From: an uncultured Pseudomonadales bacterium
GTDB lineage: Bacteria; Pseudomonadota; Gammaproteobacteria; Pseudomonadales; Pseudohongiellaceae
Reading direction: 5' to 3'
Length of the DNA: 11,309 bases
Assembly (NCBI GenBank): GCA_938082955.1
Contig: CALKDE010000261.1
Location: 1-11,309, forward strand
Part shown: one piece after another, positions 6,498 to 11,309 of the stretch
Numbering within the stretch: the first letter of the stretch is position 1
Layout of the letters: each line of letters opens with the position of its first letter
The notes under the pieces: model-generated
What the model saw: only the letters and a program-made list of their open reading frames with translations
The model's database searches: none
What the model was told of the DNA's origin: nothing
Position numbers and translations under genes: made by a program

Positions 6498-7451
6498 CTA
6501 GGGAATATCGTCCAACTCAGCGCCTTCCTTTACGGGCAACATCAAGTCTTCACGAGTCACGTTCATGTACAGAATGACATTCGAGGCAATATAGATTGAA
6601 GAATAAGTGCCGATCACCACACCGATGATAAGCGCCACTGCAAATCCCTGAGTAGATTCGCCACCGATAAAAAGGATAGAGAAGAGCACCAGTAGCGTAG
6701 TTAATGAAGTAATCAAGGTACGTGACAGTGTTTGATTGAGAGAAATATTAACCATCTCAAGCGGCGTGCCCTTACGCAGGCGGCGGAAATTTTCGCGAAT
6801 ACGATCCGATACCACGATGGTATCGTTCAATGAATACCCAATGATTGCCAACAGTGCAGCCAATGTATTCAGATTGAACTCGATTCGAAATAGGGAAAAA
6901 ATCCCTAGGGTTATAATAAGATCATGCGCAAGGGCCACCACAGCACCTACCGAGAACTTAAACTGGAAGCGCATGGCGATGTACACCATGATAATAGCCA
7001 GGGCCACCAGCATGCCGATGCCGCCCGACTCAACCAATTCCCCACCAACTTTGGCGCTCACATAGTCGGAGCCTAACAGCGTGATCTCACTTCCACTGCT
7101 GCTCTGTAGCATTTCGGCAATAGACTCTCCAACGATAACTGCCTGTGCAGCCTGCTCGCCTACTGCAACAGTTTCATCTACCGGCAGAAGAATTCGGATG
7201 TCGCGATCGGAGCCGAAAGTTACAACTACCGCGTCTTCATAGCCATTTTCAATAAGCGTCTGATTAACATCTGCCACGACAACTGCCTCAGAGTAGCTCA
7301 AGCGAACCGATGTGCCGGAGGTGAAATCCAGGCCAAACTCCAACGAGTTGAACGCCAGCGATACAATGGAAACAATTATCAGAACAATAGATCCTATGCC
7401 CGCAATCTTGCGCACACCCATAAAATCGATTTGTTTTTCAGGTAGTAACAT
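6498..7451 (-). CDS. secF: Protein translocase subunit SecF
   Basis: A 317-residue inner-membrane protein. With SecD and YajC it uses the proton gradient to help pull exported proteins across the membrane after SecYEG/SecA translocation. The first membrane segment is at about 17-35, followed by LEFGLDFTSGT (37-47), a periplasmic domain (about 48-140), and five further hydrophobic segments (about 145-160, 167-188, 192-207, 246-263 and 268-296). The signature GYSLNDTIVVSDRIRENF (205-222) carries the conserved D210 and R217. The motif at 42-47 reads DFTSGT rather than the usual DFTGGT, a Gly-to-Ser change at residue 45. Length is close to that of the E. coli protein (about 323). Six bases separate it from secD, so the two are almost certainly co-transcribed and translationally coupled. 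The binding site before ATG 7451 is weak, in keeping with coupling. Confidence 0.97.
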   Translation of the reverse strand: MLLPEKQIDFMGVRKIAGIGSIVLIIVSIVSLAFNSLEFGLDFTSGTSVRLSYSEAVVVADVNQTLIENGYEDAVVVTFGSDRDIRILLPVDETVAVGEQAAQAVIVGESIAEMLQSSSGSEITLLGSDYVSAKVGGELVESGGIGMLVALAIIMVYIAMRFQFKFSVGAVVALAHDLIITLGIFSLFRIEFNLNTLAALLAIIGYSLNDTIVVSDRIRENFRRLRKGTPLEMVNISLNQTLSRTLITSLTTLLVLFSILFIGGESTQGFAVALIIGVVIGTYSSIYIASNVILYMNVTREDLMLPVKEGAELDDIP

Positions 7452-7457
7452 ATTTAT

Positions 7458-9353
7458 CTATTTTCCCGCCGCTATATTCAGACCGTCTTGCTTAATATTT
7501 TTCCTGTAACTGCCTATGGAGAGCGTCTTTCCTGACTTGCCGCCATAGACCAAATTTACAATTGCTCGCGTGCCGATGATGGCAGTGAACATAGACGTGA
7601 TAATGCCAATCATCAAGGTGATTGCAAAGCCGCGCACAGGGCCAGTACCGATAGTATAGAGTACCGCTGCCACTAAAAAGGTAGTCAAGTTCGCATCGAT
7701 AATAGTCGTGAATGCACGGTTATATCCCGCGTCGATGGCCTGTTGCGGCGGTGCACCAGCCCCCAACTCCTCGCGAATTCTCGTGAAGATGAGCACATTC
7801 GCATCAACCGCCATGCCCACCGTAAGCACGATACCAACGATACCCGGCAGCGTCAGTGTCGCCGGAATTATCGAAGACATCACCGCTACAATCATCAGAA
7901 TATTCATGATAAGCGCAGCATTTGCAGCCATGCCAAAAGTACGGTAATAAAACAGCATAAAAAGCACGACGAGACCGGAAGCCACTTGCACGCCCAACAA
8001 GCCCTGGTCGAGATTTTCCTGTCCCATTGACGGCCCAATAACTGATTGCTCAACAATCGTCATAGGAGCTGCTAACGATCCCGAGCGAATAAGCGGAGCT
8101 AAGTCGCTTGCCTCGCGCGGGGTCAGCCCGGTGATGCTAAATTGACGACCCAAAGCCTGTTGAATAGTCGCGTGCATGATGAGTTCTTTCTCTTCATAGA
8201 ACTCAATATCTTCGACTTCTTCGCCGTCTTCATTGATGCTTGTGATGGTCCGCGATTTAGTCTCGATTAAGAGTATATCCATGCGCCGGCCCACATTGTC
8301 GCGAGTCGCACGGTTCATCTGATTGCCACCCTGCGCATCGAGACTCAAAACCACCGAAGGCTGACTGTTCTGATCGAGCTGATAAACCGCATTGCTTATA
8401 CTGTCGCCCTGCAGGACCACACTGTTGTCGACATTAACTGGTATACCTTCGTAGTCATAGGTCTCGTAGCTGAGGCTAGACGCGCCTAATTCAGACTCAA
8501 GATGAATTTCCAATGTGGCTATTCGCTGCAGAATTCGAATGGCTTGCGCAGGGTCTTGCATGCCCGGCAGCTCGACCACGATTCGATCCGAGCCCTGCTG
8601 CTGCACAGTTGGCTCCGACACACCGAGTGTGTCGACACGATTCAGCAATGTCGTTCTATTTGCTTGCAGGGTATCAGTTTGAATTTGCAGCGCGGTAGCG
8701 GGTGTCATCCGCATATCGAGAATGAATACGCCTTCTGCTTCGCGGCTCTGCATTTGTAATTCCGGAAAGATAGTTACCATTTCCGATCTGGCTTGGCTAC
8801 GATCTTCATCATTTGCGAAACGCACTTCTAAGTGTGAGTTCGACATCAGATTCAAGCCACGACTGCGAATTCTTTGCTCTCTTAATATGGTTCTTACATT
8901 GCTTAGATTGTCTTCCATGCGACGTATTATCGCCGCGTCCATGTCCACTTCCATCAGAAAGTGCACGCCACCTTGCAAGTCCAAGCCAAGATTCATTTTA
9001 CCTGCGCCTATGGCCTGCAACCAACCTGGAGTAGTGGGGGCAAGATTCAGGGCAACGATATAGCTCTCACCTAAGGCATCTTCTATAGCCGTCTTCGCAC
9101 GCAGTTGATCATCGAGAGTGTTTAGGCGAATCCGAATGCTCTCTGTGTCTATTTCCTCACCGAAGAAATCGACCTCCGCCGCTTCTAATGCTGACGTAAT
9201 GACTGGCATATCCCCCTGGCTCAACTCGGTGAGCTCATGAGAAATCTGCAAGGCGGGATCGTCGGGATAGAGGTTCGGCAAGGAATACAAAAATCCCAAG
9301 ATAACCACTATAAGAATGAGGATGTTTTTCCAGGCCGGGTATTTGTTTAACAT
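7458..9353 (-). CDS. secD: Protein translocase subunit SecD
   Basis: A 631-residue inner-membrane partner of SecF. The N-terminus MLNKYPAWKN leads into the first membrane segment (about 10-26), as in E. coli SecD. GLDLQGGVHFLMEVD (123-137) starts the large periplasmic P1 domain, which runs to about 435 and includes NRVDTLGVSEP (238-248) and the SITGLTPREA segment (406-415). The remaining five membrane helices lie at about 450-470, 474-493, 500-525, 553-570 and 575-600. VGMAVDANVLIFTRIREE (512-529) contains D517, equivalent to the conserved transmembrane aspartate implicated in proton-driven function. An acidic patch (NEDGEEVEDIEFYEEKE, 374-390) forms a local insertion-like loop in P1. Length is near the family norm. 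yajC is 64 bases upstream and secF 6 bases downstream on the same strand, forming the standard module. Confidence 0.98.
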   Translation of the reverse strand: MLNKYPAWKNILILIVVILGFLYSLPNLYPDDPALQISHELTELSQGDMPVITSALEAAEVDFFGEEIDTESIRIRLNTLDDQLRAKTAIEDALGESYIVALNLAPTTPGWLQAIGAGKMNLGLDLQGGVHFLMEVDMDAAIIRRMEDNLSNVRTILREQRIRSRGLNLMSNSHLEVRFANDEDRSQARSEMVTIFPELQMQSREAEGVFILDMRMTPATALQIQTDTLQANRTTLLNRVDTLGVSEPTVQQQGSDRIVVELPGMQDPAQAIRILQRIATLEIHLESELGASSLSYETYDYEGIPVNVDNSVVLQGDSISNAVYQLDQNSQPSVVLSLDAQGGNQMNRATRDNVGRRMDILLIETKSRTITSINEDGEEVEDIEFYEEKELIMHATIQQALGRQFSITGLTPREASDLAPLIRSGSLAAPMTIVEQSVIGPSMGQENLDQGLLGVQVASGLVVLFMLFYYRTFGMAANAALIMNILMIVAVMSSIIPATLTLPGIVGIVLTVGMAVDANVLIFTRIREELGAGAPPQQAIDAGYNRAFTTIIDANLTTFLVAAVLYTIGTGPVRGFAITLMIGIITSMFTAIIGTRAIVNLVYGGKSGKTLSIGSYRKNIKQDGLNIAAGK

Positions 9354-9417
9354 ATTGTGCTACCAGCTAGCTCTTTATCGTCGGTGAATAAACGCGTGCG
9401 ACTAAATTCCGACGCAA

Positions 9418-9744
9418 CTAGATCTGACTAATTGTGCCCTTCGGCAGAACCGCGGCGACTGAAGATTTTTGCAACTTTAGTACTACATTTTCCGCAACTT
9501 CAACGGCTATATAGTCATCGTTTACATTGGTAACCTTGCCCATCAGTCCACCGGATGTCATTATTTCGTCTCCCTTGGAGACGCTGGTAATCAACTCTTT
9601 ATGTTCTTTGGCACGTTTGGACTGCGGGCGCCACAAGATCAAATAGAACAGCACGAACATACCGCCGAATAGGATCAAGTTATAAGTCATCGAGGGCTGT
9701 TCCAATGCTTCTTGTGCATAGGCTGTGGGGAAAATTAAATTCAT
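9418..9744 (-). CDS. yajC: Sec translocon accessory protein YajC
   Basis: A 108-residue single-pass membrane protein that associates with SecDF. The short N-terminal part is followed by one hydrophobic helix (about 20-38) ending in LWRPQSKRAKEHKEL (37-51), the positive-inside family signature. The cytoplasmic domain contains GDEIMTSGGLMGKV (58-71) and the V-E-V strand pattern near 81-90, typical of YajC. Length matches E. coli YajC (about 110). The ATG at 9744 is preceded by GAGAGAG at a workable spacing. It is the first gene of the yajC-secD-secF module. The 238 bases between it and tgt contain a strong inverted repeat, so it may have its own promoter as well as read-through from tgt. Confidence 0.96.
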   Translation of the reverse strand: MNLIFPTAYAQEALEQPSMTYNLILFGGMFVLFYLILWRPQSKRAKEHKELITSVSKGDEIMTSGGLMGKVTNVNDDYIAVEVAENVVLKLQKSSVAAVLPKGTISQI

Positions 9745-9833
9745 AAATGACTCTCTCAGGGAGTTAGATGTTCTGCTCAGACAGAAAAGACGCTGATTGT
9801 ACCGACTTCAATGCAGTTCTTATATCGATTATT

Positions 9834-9861
9834 GCGTTCGCTGTAGATTACCTGCGAACGC
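9834..9861. promoter_or_regulatory. Perfect 8-bp inverted repeat upstream of yajC
   Basis: GCGTTCGC (9834-9841) and GCGAACGC (9854-9861) are exact reverse complements around a 12-base spacer, about 90 bases upstream of the yajC start in the tgt-yajC gap. No T-run follows on the minus strand, which argues against an intrinsic terminator of tgt. A dyad operator or a leader hairpin controlling yajC-secDF are both possible. The rest of the 238-base gap shows no gene, and I found no convincing promoter hexamer pair. Confidence 0.4.
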
Positions 9862-9982
9862 CGATTCTTCTTTTCAAATACATGCTGTGCAAAAACCCCA
9901 GGCCTGCTAGCGTAGCGCACCCACTCTAACTTGGGATTATTGTTTTATTTTCAAGTACCTAGCGCTTAAATCAAGGAAAATA

Positions 9983-11101
9983 TTAGGACAATTTTTGCTG
10001 ATCTTCCTGGAAACGGCTGACAAAAGCGCTCAACTTACCCTGTTCTATAGCCTCACGCAAACTCACCATCAGTGTCTGATAATAGTGCAAATTATGGATT
10101 GTATTCAGCTGCGCACCCAGCATTTCACGGCATTTATCTAGGTGATGCAGGTAGGCCCGACTGAAATTCTGACAGGTGTAGCAATCGCACCCTTCATCGA
10201 GCGGGCCGGTATCATTGCGGAAGCGACTATTGCGCAGCCTTAGCAGGCCTTTGGACGTAAATAAATGCGCATTACGCGCGTTTCTTGTAGGCATTACGCA
10301 ATCAAACATATCGATACCCTGACTGACTGCGTGCACGATATCAGCTGGCGTGCCAACTCCCATCAGGTAGCGCGGTTTCTCTGTTGGTAATTTCTCCGCG
10401 CAAAACTCGACAACCGCCTTCATCTCTTCTTTCGGTTCGCCGACTGAAAGCCCACCGAGGGCATAACCATCGAAGCCAAGCTCCAGTAAGCCTGCCAAGG
10501 ACTCCTCTCGCAGCCCTTCGAACATGCCGCCCTGTACGATACCAAATAGAGCTGCCTTGTTATCGCCATGAGCTTGCACACAGCGCTGCGCCCAACGCAG
10601 CGAAAGCTGCATTGAATCTCTAGCCTCGGCTTCGGTGGCTGGGTAAGGCGTGCATTCATCAAACACCATTATTATGTCAGACCCGAGTTGATGCTGAATT
10701 TCGATGGCGTTTTCTGGACCAAGAAAAATCTCGGCACCATCGATAGGCGACTTGAATTTAACCCCCTGCTCTGTGATCTTGCGCATCTCGCCGAGACTAA
10801 ATACCTGAAAGCCTCCTGAGTCGGTCAACATCGGTCGCGCCCACCCAGTGAAGTCATGCAGATCACCATGCTTCATGATGACTGTCGTGCCGGGCCTGAG
10901 CATCAGGTGAAAGGTATTGCCGAGGATGATCTCGGCACCCGTGGCGCGAATTTGCTGCGGGTTCAAGCCTTTTACGCTGCCATAGGTACCTACTGGCATG
11001 AATGCAGGTGTAGCGACTTCGCCGCGAGGGAACTGCATAGCACCGGTGCGGGCTTTACCGTCGGTTGCTTTGATTTCAAACTGCATGTGGCACTTAGACA
11101 T
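9983..11101 (-). CDS. tgt: Queuine tRNA-ribosyltransferase (tRNA-guanine transglycosylase)
   Basis: A 372-residue cytoplasmic enzyme. It exchanges guanine-34 in tRNAs with GUN anticodons (Asp, Asn, His, Tyr) for preQ1, the committed step of queuosine formation. TPAFMPVGTYGSVKG is at 31-45 and DSGGFQVFS at 94-102, where D94 corresponds to the E. coli general acid/base D89. FDECTPYP is at 147-154 and GGLSVGEP at 216-223. The nucleophile is D267 in MFDCVMPTRNARN (265-277). Zinc ligands C305, C307, C310 and H336 are all present. Full length for the bacterial family. The start is uncertain: ATG 11101 has no clear ribosome binding site, and Met6 (ATG at 11086) aligns with the usual MKFEL-type N-terminus. 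It lies 82 bases downstream of prfC and 238 bases upstream of yajC, all on the same strand. queA, often directly upstream of tgt in gammaproteobacteria, is not next to it here. Confidence 0.97.
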   Translation of the reverse strand: MSKCHMQFEIKATDGKARTGAMQFPRGEVATPAFMPVGTYGSVKGLNPQQIRATGAEIILGNTFHLMLRPGTTVIMKHGDLHDFTGWARPMLTDSGGFQVFSLGEMRKITEQGVKFKSPIDGAEIFLGPENAIEIQHQLGSDIIMVFDECTPYPATEAEARDSMQLSLRWAQRCVQAHGDNKAALFGIVQGGMFEGLREESLAGLLELGFDGYALGGLSVGEPKEEMKAVVEFCAEKLPTEKPRYLMGVGTPADIVHAVSQGIDMFDCVMPTRNARNAHLFTSKGLLRLRNSRFRNDTGPLDEGCDCYTCQNFSRAYLHHLDKCREMLGAQLNTIHNLHYYQTLMVSLREAIEQGKLSAFVSRFQEDQQKLS

Positions 11102-11167
11102 AGATTTTGGACTTGCTTACTAACACTTATTTATCGACTAGGGCTTATTAACTGAATGTAAGAGACT

Positions 11168-11199
11168 GACTAGAAAAACTCCATCAGTGTTCTCTAGTC
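11168..11199 (-). other. Stem-loop spanning the prfC stop codon
   Basis: On the minus strand GACTAGAGAAC (11199-11189) can pair with GTTTTTCTAGTC (11179-11168). Seven bases are perfectly complementary (GACTAGA/TCTAGTC), extended by a G-U pair, A-U pairs and one bulge. The loop contains the prfC TGA stop. No T-run follows, so it is not a typical terminator. It may protect the prfC mRNA end or lower read-through into tgt. Confidence 0.35.
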
Positions 11200-11309
11200 G
11201 CGCGAAATTCGATGTCTGGCCAGCGCTCTTGAATCAAACTTAAGTTGACGCGAGTAGGTGCGAGATAGGTGAGATAGCCACCACCATCGATGGACAAATT
11301 CTCATGCGC
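11184..11309 (-). CDS. prfC: Peptide chain release factor 3, C-terminal fragment
   Basis: The last 41 codons and the TGA stop of a leftward gene that continues past the right edge. The visible end reads DGGGYLTYLAPTRVNLSLI and then QERWPDIEFRATREH, which closely matches my recall of the C-terminus of E. coli RF3 (LTYIAPTMVNL, QERYPDV, ending KTREH). RF3 is the translational GTPase that recycles RF1 and RF2 from ribosomes after peptide release. The GTPase domain lies outside the window, so only the tail can be judged, but the conserved final block makes the identity fairly secure. The stop codon sits in the loop of a predicted stem-loop, and tgt begins 82 bases downstream on the same strand. 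Confidence 0.88.
   Translation of the reverse strand, partial: AHENLSIDGGGYLTYLAPTRVNLSLIQERWPDIEFRATREH

Noticed and set aside
7708..9063. Several rightward frames of 61-113 codons opposite secD
   Set aside because: All are antisense shadows of the strongly supported secD gene, without binding sites or domains.
9890..9982. Possible tgt terminator around the CAGGCCTG palindrome and the following T-run on the minus strand
   Set aside because: The palindrome has no loop room for a stable stem, and the nearby CCCA/TGGG pair is only four bases and lacks a T-run.

Overview
The window reads as a chromosomal segment of a gammaproteobacterium, possibly a marine or aquatic heterotroph. The reasons are the prfC–tgt–yajC–secD–secF block, E. 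coli-like SecD, Tgt and RF3 sequences, and mid-range base composition. No insertion sequence, phage gene, CRISPR array, rRNA or tRNA was recognised. The species cannot be named from the sequence alone.

Layout, left to right. Bases 1-113 hold the start of a leftward gene for an unknown protein, basic and then hydrophobic, running off the left edge. A roughly 335-base stretch without a convincing gene follows, then a leftward NUDIX hydrolase (449-1030). A 240-base divergent spacer separates it from a rightward short-chain dehydrogenase of the MFE-2/HSD17B4 type (1271-2143). That spacer contains two perfect, interleaved inverted repeats. A leftward glutathione S-transferase (2167-2796) converges on the SDR, with a perfect 10-bp hairpin at the junction. 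Divergent from the GST is a rightward glycosyltransferase of the DUF3524/GTDC1 family (2939-4102), the family that includes the vertebrate tRNA-queuosine mannosyltransferase.

The right half is entirely leftward. In transcription order it runs: end of prfC (release factor 3), tgt (tRNA-guanine transglycosylase), yajC, secD, secF, and a large multi-LysM lytic transglycosylase related to MltD. yajC-secD-secF forms the accessory module of the Sec translocon. tgt inserts the queuosine precursor into tRNA anticodons. prfC occupies the place directly upstream of tgt where queA often lies in this group.

The most interesting point is that the window combines the base-exchange enzyme for queuosine (Tgt) with a homologue of the enzyme that mannosylates queuosine in animals, about 6 kb apart on opposite strands. 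This suggests, without proving it, that this bacterium makes a glycosylated queuosine. The second is the interleaved repeat upstream of the SDR, which could fold as an RNA pseudoknot or as two mutually exclusive hairpins, or serve as a DNA operator. The rest is ordinary housekeeping sequence with a few local oddities.
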